Below, piece by piece: positions 23,116 through 34,461 of a stretch of 64,000 bases of DNA. Location of the stretch: the NCBI RefSeq assembly GCF_907164915.1, contig NC_061863.1:6874340-6938339 (forward strand), in the 5' to 3' direction. How positions within the stretch are numbered: the first letter of the stretch is position 1; each line of letters starts with the position of its first letter. The notes below the pieces were generated by a model. It had not been told where the DNA came from. It did no database searches and worked only from the letters and a program-made list of their open reading frames with translations. The translations under genes were made by a program, and so were the position numbers. This DNA is from Impatiens glandulifera (taxonomy: Eukaryota > Streptophyta > Magnoliopsida > Ericales > Balsaminaceae).

Positions 23116-23565
23116 GCCATTACATGATTCATAATTTTAAACGGATTCATACTAGAATCTTCACTATTTTGTTGATATGTTCAATGGTTAACTGACCCAA
23201 CCAACTCGTGGAGGTGAGATAGACCAAGTTAACCGGGAAGACTCACACTCTAGAACTGTTCTTCACCAAAGGTCAATTCCACTGTAATTTCACACCCTTT
23301 GAGCAAGAAACAAAGCCTTGGTCAATAATAGCAAAACTTTCCCTTCAATTAAAGAGCTTCAAATCCATCCTACAAAAGTAGGATTATTGATAAGCAACAG
23401 TTCATCTATCCTTTGAAAAAATCCAACACAACAAGCTATTTGTCTTTCCTCTCTTTCGCCACTCACACTGTCTTTCTGCAACCAGGAAAGAAACCTTTGC
23501 TTTGCTCGAAAGTCTTGTTTCTCTCTAGGATCAGTTATCTGCTTGAGAAAATCATTGACTTTTGA
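23116..23565. other. Intergenic, nothing recognised
   Basis: Moderately GC-richer than its surroundings, with no ORF, repeat partner or motif that I can identify. Confidence 0.4.
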
Positions 23566-23715
23566 ATTAGGGTAGTAGAAGCATAAGTATTTGATACATT
23601 TAACAAAAGAACCACAAGTGCACTATCTGAATTTAATCTTAGAGTTGAAATGCAAGAGCGACATGATAAGGATTGACATCATATAAATTGAGTGATGATT
23701 TCAAATCTTTTAGCT
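23566..23715 (-). pseudogene. PMEI relic with signal-peptide piece
   Basis: The minus strand begins with K-SSLNLY, followed after a frame change by MSILIMSLLHFNS, like the intact genes' signal peptide. It then jumps to VVLLLNVSNTYASTT, the helix after the Cys hairpin. The hairpin region is deleted and stops are present. Confidence 0.6.
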
Positions 23716-23989
23716 TAGAACCCGCGACATGAAATGATTTCAGCCGTTTTTAAAAGTGTAGGAAGCAAAAATGAGCCCGACATATATTGATGAGACAAAA
23801 TCGATACTTTGATGCAAATTAAGGAAGCTAAATGAAATTCAATGTGTTCGAGGTTGATAGATGTGTTGTAACTTGTAAGTAATAATTAAGCCCTCTTAAA
23901 AAAAATATGAAAATAATTTTGAAAGAATGCAACTTTGTTTTGAGAGTCACAATTTAGTTTTAGTTTTACAACAAAACTAAGATTTTTAT

Positions 23990-24265
23990 TTTGATTGATT
24001 TATTGTCATCTTGGGGTTTCTAGTTGATTCTTAAGACCTAGCATAGATATAGTATTAGAAACATTTAAGTTTTATTCAACTCTAATTTGAATTCAGTCTT
24101 GAACCTTCATAAATGTTTATCCATTAATATACCTGTCTGTCCATACATCCTTGTGTTTAATTGATGACTTTTTGTTTACATAAACTTTTAACAAGGCGTT
24201 GAAGTTGAAATATCAATGTACCTTTTGAGTTCATGTGAATCTCTATTGTTGTGTTCATGTATCCT
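23990..24265. repeat. Dispersed repeat, partner at 63735-63910
   Basis: Both copies contain TTGAACCTTCATAA, CATCCTTGTGTTTAA, TTTTTGTTTACATAA and GAAGTTGAAAT in the same order over about 180 bases. Both lie beside PMEI relics, so this may be flanking DNA carried by the cluster's duplications. Confidence 0.6.
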
Positions 24266-24595
24266 CTATTGTTATAGTATTAAAATATTTAGTCTTTGTT
24301 TACAAGAAAAAGTGTAATTGATATTTTCTACATATTCATTATTAATCTATGCATATAAAAAAGTCACGTTTTCCTTGTGTTTAAACCTTAAAGATAATAC
24401 TAGATAAGTTTCTTTTAACTTACAAGACAATACCAGACACATGGGAATGTGATAATTTTATTTTCACCTGAATGCTACAACACTGTTAATAATTATACTA
24501 GATCTAGAATAAATGGAATTCCAATAGAGAGTATCCAGGCATTCCCCTAGATGAAGTTCTTCACAATAAATTGTGATACTTTAGTAGGGGATAGT
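24266..24595. other. Intergenic AT-rich DNA
   Basis: No coding signal, repeat partner or regulatory motif recognised. Confidence 0.4.
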
Positions 24596-25456
24596 TAGTG
24601 GCCGACACTGGGCTGGGCTGGACTGGGCTGATTCGACCCAGCCCGTCGTGCCAAACAGTGATACGTGTCGTGTCTAACAGTAAAATCTCTCGGTTCAGTA
24701 CGGCCGTGCCGTGCAATAGGTCTTTGTTAAGCTTCTAAAAAATTAATTTTAAAAAAATAGGTCGCACCCTTTCGAGTTGTCTACGTATCTTACAAATTTG
24801 CGTACCTCAAATTTGTAAGAATGAGACCCTCACATAGTTTTAACTTACATTGCATTAAATCTGATGTGTTCTAGAATCAGTTCTTGTCTCCTACACCCTC
24901 ATCAGAATTGATATCGGATGGCCTTAAGTTTCTCGCATACAACATTGATATTGTTCATTAATCTTTGTATCGAACCGATCTTTCAAAAGAATACACATTT
25001 GTATATTCGACTCTTTTATAATTGTACTCTTAGAACTGAGCAATCTCTTGGAACTAAAGATGGTACGAAGGAATAATATATATTGGAGGGGTGAAAACAT
25101 CTCGAGCTACTAATTGTAAAACTGGAAGTGTATTTGTTTTGTCGCCCTACCATTTTAGAAAATCAATTTCAGACATTGGATCTCATTACAAATATTAAGT
25201 AGCGATTTCGTAAAATGAATTTGACGAAACACCGTAGTTAATACTACTAGAATGAGAAGGAAAATATGAAAAAAATATGTTTAAATGGTTATCCTCATTT
25301 TAAAATTTTGAGATTGAGATTGTTGAATTTGTTATTTATTGAGTAATAAAAAATATTTTGTTTTATATTTATTATATATATATATTTTTAATAAGTTCAT
25401 TAATTTCATTTACTTTATTATAAATACATAATTGTGGATTTAAATTGGACATGATG

Positions 25457-25492
<36 letters not shown>

Positions 25493-26348
25493 GTTATCTA
25501 ATCAACATATTAATATCAACATATTAATATAGATATTTTAGCAGAAACTATATAATATAGTGGAATATGCACAAAGTATTTTAAATTTTTTAATTTCATA
25601 TAGGGATAAACACAATAAAAGTGGACCTTATTTATGTTTCATTTTGATTATAGTTCGAAAAGCTTTATCACATATAGGTGTATAAATAGTTGATAAAATA
25701 TTAGTTGTATCGATTTATTTTTTTAAAATTTATAAATTTTATTAGTTAAATCAAATTCAAAATATTTTACTGCAACAAAAATCTTAAAGACCTTCTTAAT
25801 CTAATACGTTTATTTAAAGTTATATATGTTGAAACAAATGTTTGGAATTCTTAATGGTTTACATTTAATTATCGACAAATTATTTTATATTTATTATAAT
25901 TTTATATAGAAGAACGTAAAATATGTCCTATATCTTTCATTTTTTGAATAAAGGATTAAGAAAATACTTAAATCATCTTGAACAATTAAATTTATTAGAT
26001 GACACGTATGTTTAACTCGTGAAATAAATAAACATCTAAAGTTTGATTCTAATATTTTTGTAATACCATTATTATTAATTGCATGGTCAAAACTTATTTA
26101 AAGCAAAATTATATTTTTAAACATTCATCTATTATAATAAAAATGTTACAGATAATGTTACCATTTTTTTTTGTCTTTTCCTTCGCTGTGTCGGGCCGTG
26201 CCGGAGGCCGTGTCCCGGGCTATTAGTGTGTCAAGCCAAGCGATGGGCCGAAATAATCAAATCCCATGAAATGTTATAGTACCGACCCATGGCTCGTCAA
26301 AACTCACCGTGCCATGCCCTCACCGTGCCATGTCGTGCCTGGCCAAAA
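24596..26348. mobile_element. hAT-like element (GGGCTGG/GGCCGTG motif)
   Basis: Left end TAGTGGCCGACACTGGG and right end reading inward TTTTGGCCAGGCACGAC bracket 1.75 kb of AT-rich DNA with GC-rich subterminal motifs (GGGCTGGGCTGG; GGGCCGTGCC). A (TA)n run lies at about 25459-25488. No convincing target duplication, so the ends are approximate. Confidence 0.6.
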
Positions 26349-27120
26349 CTGAGACTTCTCCGTTTCATCCACAATAGGAGCGTTCATGATGGTATCCAAA
26401 CGGACAAAACGATAACAACTGTCATGTATATTTTCTAAGTAAAATATATTTGAAGTAGCTAAAAAAATATACTATGAAAGTTCTGGTTATCATTTCCTTT
26501 GCCAGCTCATATTTTCCTCTTATTTCTTTAATAAGATATTTATGGAGTTGACTTACTACAATGGAGACGACATTCCGAAATACAGCTGGTCCAGAAAAGA
26601 AACAAGTTGTGGCCCTGCAAAAGAAGGTCCAATGAACATTTTATAAGTGCAGGTTTCAAGGATATCAGGACACCCTATATGTTAACCATGGAAAACAAAT
26701 TCTATAGGGATTGTGATTTTTTTTGGAAGGTTGATTTTATTTTTGGGATGCTGAAGTCGTTTTTCCGAAGCGTGTTATTTTTGTCCGAAAACCCCTTAGT
26801 GAGCAACAGAACATCATAACTGCAAGAAAAAGAGGAATAATACTACACAAATGCACAATAAAAGCAGCTCCTGATCTCTATCCTAGTAGGTCCACTATCA
26901 ACACATTCCTAGGGAGACCATGTAAATAATTATACTCTAGGGGTGGTTGTTATGGAATGTTTTATAGTGAATCTTATTGAGCCTAGGGGATGGCTTGAGT
27001 GGATAAAAATATACAAAAATATAAATAAACCATTTTATGCATAATGCCAAAAAGAAGGCCCTGGCATCAACACTGTTAGTCGAGTGAGATGGCCAGGGTA
27101 TAAAGTGTTGACTAATCCTA
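26349..27120. other. Intergenic, unrecognised low-AT patch
   Basis: 26560-26920 is less AT-rich than its neighbours and has an open stretch of 70 codons at 26607-26819. I find no family match and no splice context, so I do not call a gene. Confidence 0.35.
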
Positions 27121-27346
27121 TAGGTCGGCAGTGGGTCGTGCCCGCCTGGCCTGGCACGCTCACAGCCAGTTATCGGCCTAGCCCGACATGACACGGTGAG
27201 TTTTGACGGGTCATATGGTCGATATAGTATCATTTCATGAGCGTGTTGGGTTTGATTTTTTTTGCCCGTCAGCCTAGCCTGGCCCGTCTGACCCGACCCA
27301 ACCAATAACCCGTGGCATGGCACGGCTCAACACAGCATGACCGGTA
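27121..27346. mobile_element. Short hAT-like element (GGCCTGGC motif)
   Basis: A 226-bp GC-rich block starting TAGGTCGGCAGTGGG and ending CATGACCGGTA, full of GCCTGGC/GGCACGG motifs resembling the subterminal motifs of 24596-26348. It probably is a core-deleted relative. No target duplication found. Confidence 0.5.
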
Positions 27347-27440
27347 GGGAAGAAAAAGAAAAAAAAGTAACATTTTTACTATAAATGAATGTTTAAAAGA
27401 ATATAATATTGCGGATAGATTAATTTCGATATGTTTTGAC

Positions 27441-27500
<60 letters not shown>
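27441..27500. repeat. (AAT)n microsatellite with inverted tail
   Basis: About 17 AAT units followed by TATTATTATT, so the end can pair back on the array. Confidence 0.9.
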
Positions 27501-27501
<1 letters not shown>

Positions 27502-27529
27502 CGTTAGATAAAAATATTAGAACCAACTT

Positions 27530-28184
27530 CAATAAAACCTCGATAAATTAATACTCTTGGACCGAGAACAATTATTAATTAATCGATAAATTAATAATTT
27601 ATTAATTAATCGATAAATTAATAATTTATTAATTAATCGAGATATTCATGAATTTTAATAAATTAAATAAAATTTTAAATGTAATTAAATTATAGATATA
27701 TGAATTTAAATAAATTATAGATGCATGAATTTAAATAAATAAAATACATTCATGAATATTATTAAACCTAATTCATTCATAAATTTAAACTAAGTTCATG
27801 AATATAAATAATAATTAAATAAACATATTTATATTTTAAATATATATATATATATATATAGTAACCATGTATATAATATTGTATAAGTAGAAATAAAAAA
27901 ATATAGCAATATCCACCAGTATATAGTAATATTATGGTGTCAATATAAAAAATGAAGCAAATTACATTAAAGTCTTATTATAAAAGTATATCTTAGAATA
28001 AATATCTATAATTTTAATGTAATATGGAATTATTAATTTATATATTATATGGGATTTATATGCCTTACTAAAAATATATTATCTTATAAATGTAGAGAGT
28101 TATTAATTTATCTTAATAGTCCCGAATTGGGACTACAAAAATTTATTAATTAATCGAGGTTATTAATTTATCGAGATTTTACTA
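27530..28184. mobile_element. Emigrant/pogo-like MITE, copy 1
   Basis: The ends CAATAAAACCTCGATAAATT and, inverted, TAGTAAAATCTCGATAAATT are close to the CAGTAAAACCTC termini of the plant Emigrant/Lemi (pogo-like) family. Subterminal CGATAAATTAATAATTTATT blocks are repeated. A related copy lies at 55605-56200. TA follows the right end, but the left flank is TT, so the target TA is only half preserved. Confidence 0.65.
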
Positions 28185-28257
28185 TATAAATGTTTCTTTA
28201 TTTCACATACATTTATGGATTACATGAACTACTGCATTTTTATTGTAACCGTGAAAT

Positions 28258-28545
28258 GTGTTTATCAGTCACTTTCGAATGCAACTACTAAATACGCCTT
28301 TCTCTGATACCCAAACCACCAGCCGAGAGCACCTCACTTCTACTTCCATAGAACAAAATTTTGCAATCACCCACTTGCCCCCAGCTATTCATCCTTGGCT
28401 CGAAAGTCAGATATGCACATCGAAGAGAAGAAGAGCCAAAGAGAATTTAGGGCAAATTGATTTGGGGAGAAGATATATGAACTTTTTTGTAACTCAAAAT
28501 ATGCAATTAAAGGATACCTTATCAAGCATAAAAGGAGGAAGCTAA
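28258..28545 (+). CDS. Hypothetical ORF or terminal exon (95 codons)
   Basis: Open from MFISHFRMQLLNTPF to LKDTLSSIKGGS. Composition is much less AT-biased than the flanks, and the C-terminal part is basic (TSKRRRAKENLGQ). I do not recognise the family. It could be the last exon of a lost gene next to the MITE. There is no upstream exon evidence. Confidence 0.25.
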   Translation: MFISHFRMQLLNTPFSDTQTTSREHLTSTSIEQNFAITHLPPAIHPWLESQICTSKRRRAKENLGQIDLGRRYMNFFVTQNMQLKDTLSSIKGGS

Positions 28546-28991
28546 TAAAATTGAAAACTTTATTATAAGGATGGATTTTTTTTTAATGAATTAGTTATAT
28601 CACATATTTATATACTACTACTCCATTTTTATTTAACAACGTTTTAATTTGAATAAAATTCATAATTTTTTTTATATATACTTAATATCTCAATAAAACA
28701 ATATTCAATGATAAGCCTAATGTGTTGTGGATCAAAATTCAATACTAATATCATAAGAATGAATGAAAAAATATAAAATAAAAATATCTTCTTGTATGGC
28801 CTCAAAAACATCTATCTTATCTACTTATTACTTATCATTTCTTAATTATTTAATTAGGATAAATGCTCAATCTTATTTTACTAATCATGACAATATGATA
28901 TATAATATGAGTTTAACACATAACGAAGATGCTTTCCTTTTAACAGCAAACCTTATAATTTAAACTCAAAACCTCGAAGGATAGTCAGAAC
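28546..28991. other. Intergenic AT-rich DNA
   Basis: No feature recognised. The small open stretch at 28763-28963 looks like chance. Confidence 0.4.
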
Positions 28992-29260
28992 TAGGCATGA
29001 AAACCCGACTTAGAACCGATCTGAATAGGATCCGATTATGCATAGAATGGTGCGAAAAAAGTAAAGAAAAACTATATTGCGCGGGGTGAAATAACCTATC
29101 TAGACAAATAAATTAAAAATATTTTTTATTTGAATAATTTTAATTCAATCCGAATTTAATCCAATCCAAATTAATCTAATCCGAAATAATTAATTCAAAT
29201 TAGTATTTCTGATTCGAATTGAATTTGATTTCCGATTGAACCGTTAAATGCTCAACCCTA
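28992..29260. mobile_element. Short hAT-like element (TCCGA/AATCCGA motif)
   Basis: Begins TAGGCATGAAAACCCGAC and ends, inverted, TAGGGTTGAGCATTTAACGG. Repeated TCCGATT/AATCCGA-type motifs lie between them. 269 bp, no ORF and no matching 8-bp flanks. Confidence 0.55.
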
Positions 29261-30076
29261 TTTAAACCACATAATTTGATGAATATATCATAATTCTTAG
29301 TTCATGATCAATTTTAAACCGCATTGCATGAACAAATCACAATTCTCAACTCATGTCAATTTTAAACTGTATGATTTGCATGAACATATCACAATTCTAT
29401 CAAATGACACCCGTTTAAATATTTTATTTGAGAATTACTTCTCAATAATTTATTTGAATACCATATTAGAATCATTTTATTTAACAATCTTGTTCGATTT
29501 TTTTTTTGTTAGATTTTTTATTCTCAATTTTTAATCCATTTATAATCATTATACTCTATGTCGATAAATTAAGATAAACTTAAACTGCGAAAACATACCT
29601 GAATTTGAAATAAAGAATAGTTCATCAAGTCATTCTTCGAATCCTTTCTCGATCTTGGATCTCTTATAATTCTAGATCTGGACGTATAATGTGGGTGAGG
29701 TGTTTTTCAACCCTCTATCGATAGCCTTAAAATATTCTTTAAAGAGAACTTTTATCTTTCAGTTTCAGAAACATAATAAATAGGCTATTTCAAATATATT
29801 CATTTCTTATTAGGTTCATCAACAAAATAGTAAATAATATTTATGTTTTTACATAAATATGTGATCATATTTATTATAAATGAATAAATAAATCCATAAC
29901 ATTTATACTTTAATAGATTATTTGAATTGAGATTTAATCTTTATTATGATAATAATTAATATACCATTATTAAATAATATATATATAGAACAATGTAATA
30001 CGGAAACTCCTTCGATCGAAATTGATAAGCTGTTGTCTCTTCTATCCATGCAAGGTATGTTTTTTCTGCTCATTCA
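29261..30076. other. Intergenic, repeats near the left end
   Basis: Three diverged copies of a CATGA-CA-ATCACAATTCT block lie between 29275 and 29400. The rest is AT-rich with no gene recognised. 29590-29770 is slightly less AT-rich and unassigned. Confidence 0.4.
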
Positions 30077-30357
30077 TCAGCAGCTGAAACTCTTAAGACC
30101 CGGAACTAATTTACTATTGTCGCGCTCTAGTTCTCCTATGTTGGGAGCCCAACGGAACCATAGGACGGATCTCGGTGAAGAAGCGTGATTGCTTATTGAT
30201 TCGTCGACGGAGATGTAATCCTTGTCGATTGCGGCGTTATCGTACACCATGCCAGCTTCTTCCTCCGTTTTGAATGTACCTAACCAAACTCTTACACCAC
30301 GGTGCGGGTCTCTGATCTCCGCCTCTCCACGGCCTCTCGGCTCTTCCTAACTCCACC
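30077..30357 (-). pseudogene. AP2/ERF domain relic, CRF-like
   Basis: The minus strand reads [17 protein letters not shown] followed by [13 protein letters not shown], the second half of an AP2/ERF DNA-binding domain. The MVYDNAAI form is characteristic of cytokinin-response-factor-type ERFs. Upstream, GGVRKS is out of frame with the rest and the WGRWA segment is damaged. The frame ends at a stop at 30077-30079 after [15 protein letters not shown]. It lies about 300 bases beyond the 3' end of the receptor kinase, on the same strand. Only this fragment is present, so a functional transcription factor is unlikely. Confidence 0.75.
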
Positions 30358-30644
30358 AATAACAGATTAGAGGTCAAATTATAGGCACTAGTAATCTTTT
30401 GAAGAAAATTGGCTTCAAAATGGTGTGTTATAATTGATTGAAAGTTACTAATTTAATTTAAATAATGTGTTGTTTTTTAATTTTTAATTTGAATACAAAA
30501 AAGAATTTAATTATATGTAAGGTATTACCTTGAGTATGAGTAGAGTTGTGAAATCTTCCATTGTGTTACCACTGAAAAATAATATAAGAATTAGTAAAAA
30601 AAATTAGAACAAAGATTAAAATTGAACCAAATTAACTAATAAAA
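30358..30644. other. 3' flank of the receptor kinase gene
   Basis: AT-rich. The kinase frame ends in LRWGR where AAG|GTGGGG could be a donor site, so a short extra 3' exon is possible. None is recognisable here. Confidence 0.4.
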
Positions 30645-33071
30645 TTATCTTCCCCACCTTAAGAAATTGAGTCCATCAACCAATAAATATTCAAGAACCT
30701 TTATGATTTCAGCCATTGTAGGTCGACTATTAGTCTGATTATGCAAACATAAGTTTGCAAGTTTAATGTACAACTTGAGAGAATCAGATGGGATTTGTCC
30801 CCTCAAACTAGAATCAATTATTTCGTCGACCGACTCATTCTGACAGCAGCGCTGAAAACACTTAACGAGGCTACATTGTTGTTCGTCGTCAATTCTATTA
30901 TCAATAGCTGGCCTCCCACATAATGTTTCCAACAACACAACACCAAAACCATACACATCGGATTTCTTGGTTAGCATTTTGGTCGAGGAGTACTCTGGAT
31001 CTATGTAACCAATAGTTCCCTTTACCTCAGTAGTGATATGGGTATTGCTTGAAGCTCCTCTGCATATGCCTAAGTCAGCAACTTTGGCCACCAAATTCAT
31101 ATCCAACAAAATGTTTTCGCTCTTCACATCTCGATGTATAACTTCTTGCTCACTATTGTTGTGCAAATAGTCTAACCCGCAAGCAGCACCCAAGCAGATA
31201 TTGAGTCTCTCCTTCCAAGTTAAAGAAGTCAAGTCTCTTTTGGTACTACCATCACGTTTATTTTTATAGAGATGGTCTGCCAGAGTGCCATGTTCCATGT
31301 ACACATAAACAAGTATCATCTCACAACCTTCATTGCAGTATCCTATCAAAGAAACTAGGTGTTTATGTCTAAGCTTGGAAAGCACCTCAATTTCTGATAA
31401 GAATTCTCTTTGTCCTTGCCTAGATTTAGAATCTAGCCTCTTAATTGCTACTGTCAATTTAACCTTACCATTAATAACATTAATAACCCCTTTGTAGACC
31501 TTACCAAAACCCCCATGTCCAATCTCTAATCCTTTGTCAAAGTTGTTGGTTGCGAGTGAAATCTCAAGAAATGAAAATCTACGACACAAATCATTGTCTA
31601 TTAGAGATGGGTTTTTACTCAAACTCCTTTCTTTCCATTCGCGAAGTTGGTGAACAATTACAATTATAAGTATGTACAAAATTATGATCTTATTTATACT
31701 TGTTGGCATTCTAAGTCTATTCTTTGTTGAAGCATGAAGATGGGAGATGACTGGATTCCCTCCTGCAAGATTGTCATCAGGGTTGCTAAGTTTGAAAACT
31801 TCAATCCCCTTAAGAATTGAGTCAATGAATTCAGTTGATTGATCGTCGGTATTTGGGTACAAAGCTACAACTAGATCTCTCTTGCCCATCATTCTGTCTC
31901 CTCTTAATGTTGTCAAGTAATCCTTAAGGATTGCAACCCCAATTTCACCGCCCCATTTGATCAAATCTCCTTTGGACTCAACCATGTGATTGTTTATGAG
32001 AATATTGAACTCTTTATGCTCTTTCCCTCTCACAGCATCATAGTCAAGCTCACAAAAATGCAATCTAATTAGATACCTGAAACCCAAATCGACAGGCAAC
32101 TTCCATGTAAAACTAACTCCTTCGCCATCTTGCAAATTTCGCTTCATTGACCAAGACGACTGGTAAAGTCTTTGTGGTGCACCATCTTTAGATGTTTTCG
32201 TATACTTGATCCTGTTTATGGAAGTGATGGGAAAAACACTTGATTCTATAATATGATTTGAATCTTCCATCCATTCCCTGAACATACTTGGGTCATGAAC
32301 GTATGAAAGTTTGATGCCACCAACGTTTAACCGATAGGCCATCTCCATTGCAATGGCTTTGCCCAGGTGAAATCGATAGTTCTGTCCTACAACATAAGCC
32401 CCTGCATCTCTATCTCCATCTCCCTCCATGGTGTAGTAAAGTCCGAGAGGCATGGGGACAACTTCAATTCCATTAACAAATGCAAATGTCTCATCCGAAG
32501 GGATGATTTCCTTTGAGGGGGAGAATGTAATTGATAAGGGTTTACCCTCGTCAGGGACATAAAGGGTGAATTCTTTTACAATGAATTTCAGGCCGAGAGA
32601 TTTGACGGCTAGGAAAGCACTGAAATTGTTGAGGAGAGTATACGGACCTGATTTTACGGTGAAGAAGGCGGCTGACCTTTTGAAAGCAGAGTATGAAGCT
32701 GGGTAGAAATGAAGGCGGATGAACTTGTAGCCGGAGCCGACACGGAAGGTGTAGGTGAAGGATGAGCGAGAAGCTCGAGCTGTCATGTAGGGAGTGGGAT
32801 CGAGAGAATATGATCGGTGGTCATCGGAGGAAGAAGGGACCACCGATTTACTTCCAGATCCTTGAAAAGAAATGATGGATCCAGCAGAATCTGTTTCTCC
32901 AACCCATTGTCTGCCGTCAATGGCTGTGGAGTTGTGAAGGAAGCCACAGTTGACGGCGATAGTATGCTGTGGATCGTACTGAACAGGTGAGTCGTCAGCA
33001 GTTATCGATAGTCGGAAAAGGAGAAGAAGAAAGAAGGTGGAGCTGAAGGTAGGTAATGGAGTCAACTTCAT
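30645..33071 (-). CDS. CrRLK1L receptor-like kinase (FERONIA/ANXUR/HERK family)
   Basis: 808 residues, no intron, as usual for the family. Residues 1-25 are a signal peptide. A malectin-like ectodomain spans about 35-430 (VNCGFLHN at 40; RLHFCELDYD at 336; FKLSNPDDNLAGGNPVIS at 426). One membrane helix, IIILYILIIVIV, lies at 462-473. The kinase covers about 510-790: glycine loop GHGGFGKVYKG 518-528, Lys544 in VAIK, HRDVKSENILLD 646-657 with Asp648, and GTIGYIDPEY 685-694. The magnesium motif is DLG (666-668) rather than DFG. CrRLK1Ls perceive RALF peptides and cell-wall state at the plasma membrane. The juxtamembrane part and C-tail are shorter than in FERONIA. Activity is plausible because the key Lys and Asp residues remain. 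The start is the ATG preceding the hydrophobic leader. Confidence 0.95.
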   Translation of the reverse strand: MKLTPLPTFSSTFFLLLLFRLSITADDSPVQYDPQHTIAVNCGFLHNSTAIDGRQWVGETDSAGSIISFQGSGSKSVVPSSSDDHRSYSLDPTPYMTARASRSSFTYTFRVGSGYKFIRLHFYPASYSAFKRSAAFFTVKSGPYTLLNNFSAFLAVKSLGLKFIVKEFTLYVPDEGKPLSITFSPSKEIIPSDETFAFVNGIEVVPMPLGLYYTMEGDGDRDAGAYVVGQNYRFHLGKAIAMEMAYRLNVGGIKLSYVHDPSMFREWMEDSNHIIESSVFPITSINRIKYTKTSKDGAPQRLYQSSWSMKRNLQDGEGVSFTWKLPVDLGFRYLIRLHFCELDYDAVRGKEHKEFNILINNHMVESKGDLIKWGGEIGVAILKDYLTTLRGDRMMGKRDLVVALYPNTDDQSTEFIDSILKGIEVFKLSNPDDNLAGGNPVISHLHASTKNRLRMPTSINKIIILYILIIVIVHQLREWKERSLSKNPSLIDNDLCRRFSFLEISLATNNFDKGLEIGHGGFGKVYKGVINVINGKVKLTVAIKRLDSKSRQGQREFLSEIEVLSKLRHKHLVSLIGYCNEGCEMILVYVYMEHGTLADHLYKNKRDGSTKRDLTSLTWKERLNICLGAACGLDYLHNNSEQEVIHRDVKSENILLDMNLVAKVADLGICRGASSNTHITTEVKGTIGYIDPEYSSTKMLTKKSDVYGFGVVLLETLCGRPAIDNRIDDEQQCSLVKCFQRCCQNESVDEIIDSSLRGQIPSDSLKLYIKLANLCLHNQTNSRPTMAEIIKVLEYLLVDGLNFLRWGR

Positions 33072-34410
33072 TTTGAATATTTACTTTCTCCTAATTCTAA
33101 TTTTATGTCTTTTACATATAGACAACAATTTTATTTCTCATATTAATTTTCTATTCAAAATTATTTGAAAAATATGGTTTTGTGTTCAAACATGAATTTA
33201 TACCCATCGTTTTAAAGTATTCATAAATTAAAATATAGTGCATAGATTTCATATCATGAACATTTTTATAGCTTATTTGAATTAGGAAAATGATTAATGT
33301 AGCAAAATACAATGAATTCGAAGTGATACGTCATGTCATGTCATATGGGAGAGAAAAAAAAATGGGTTGAGAAAGGGTTTTCTATTTACTGCAATTTTCG
33401 ATAACATCTTCAGAAAATCATCCTCGTATCTGTATTCCTCTTTATTTCAATGCGATAGGAGCTTTTTCGAACCAAAACGCTACGAAATCACTCACTTGTT
33501 TGTACCTTCGAGTCCTTATTCAACTTTCGCGAAACGAAACAAAGTTCTCGTTTTCAGAAAATTATATGTTTTAAGGACGAAACCCTAGTTTGTTCTTGGT
33601 ATGGTAGTTTGTTTCTTTCATAGTATTTAAATCATTGAATAGTTATGAAGATACTAAACAAGGAAATCGATAACATGTATGAAATCAATGTTTTGTTTTT
33701 GGCATTCAAGCTGTTTTAATATGAACAGGTTTATAATGATCTTTTTTATGTTAAAAAGTGTGATAATTATTTAGAATTTGCAAATACGACTTTTAATGTT
33801 TGAAAATTGAAATATATACAACAAATTTGTAGGTAAATTGCTTGACAAAGCCATACAAAGTGAATCATTGCTTCATGTAAAGCGATTTTCATTTTCATGT
33901 AAAACGTTTCGTACATTCATTTAAAGGACTTCACTCCATTTTAAAAAATTAAAATTAAAATTAAAATAAATAATAATAATAATAATAATTATTATTATTA
34001 TTATTTGGTTATCATCTAAATTCATGTTAATCTTAATTAGGCACTATAATATTTTTTCATTTCAAGATATTCATGTAGTAAAAAAATTGACAATAATTTG
34101 AGCATTTCTAAAATGATAGCTAGCAAAACAAGTATAGTTTAAATTGAAGACCTAAAATAACATTTTGACATAAATTCAAGAATAAAAATAAATTTCCCTT
34201 TTCTTTATTAGACATTTGATTAACAAAATCAAAGTAAATCTTGTAAATAATAGTAATTTATTTCTTCCTTCCTTTTTTTAAGATTGTTGATATTTTTTAA
34301 TCCCCATAAATCAATATTTTAATTAATGGATATATACTAGAAATCTATAATTTGATTAATGGATATATAAGAGAAATCTACATTAAAATTTGGATTATTG
34401 TAATATCAAT
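33072..34410. other. Intergenic between the kinase and PMEI copy 2
   Basis: Divergent promoters of the kinase (-) and PMEI gene (+) must lie here. 33367-33590 is less AT-rich and open for 73 codons, ending in a telo-box (AAACCCTA), but I recognise no protein. At 33968-34006 (AAT)n runs into (ATT)n, a perfect AT-rich inverted repeat. Confidence 0.45.
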
Positions 34411-34440
34411 TTTTTCAATTATATATTAGAATGATACTTG
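34411..34440 (+). promoter_or_regulatory. Core promoter of PMEI copy 2
   Basis: TCAATTATATATTAGAATGA lies about 25-45 bases before the ATG. Nearly the same sequence precedes PMEI copy 3 and several relics. Confidence 0.6.
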
Positions 34441-34461
34441 TTGAGAAATTTACTAAAAGAC

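Noticed and set aside
26607..26819. 70-codon plus-strand ORF
   Set aside because: No family signature, no splice or promoter context.
26937..27323. 128-codon minus-strand ORF
   Set aside because: It runs through the GC-rich repeats of a short hAT-like element.
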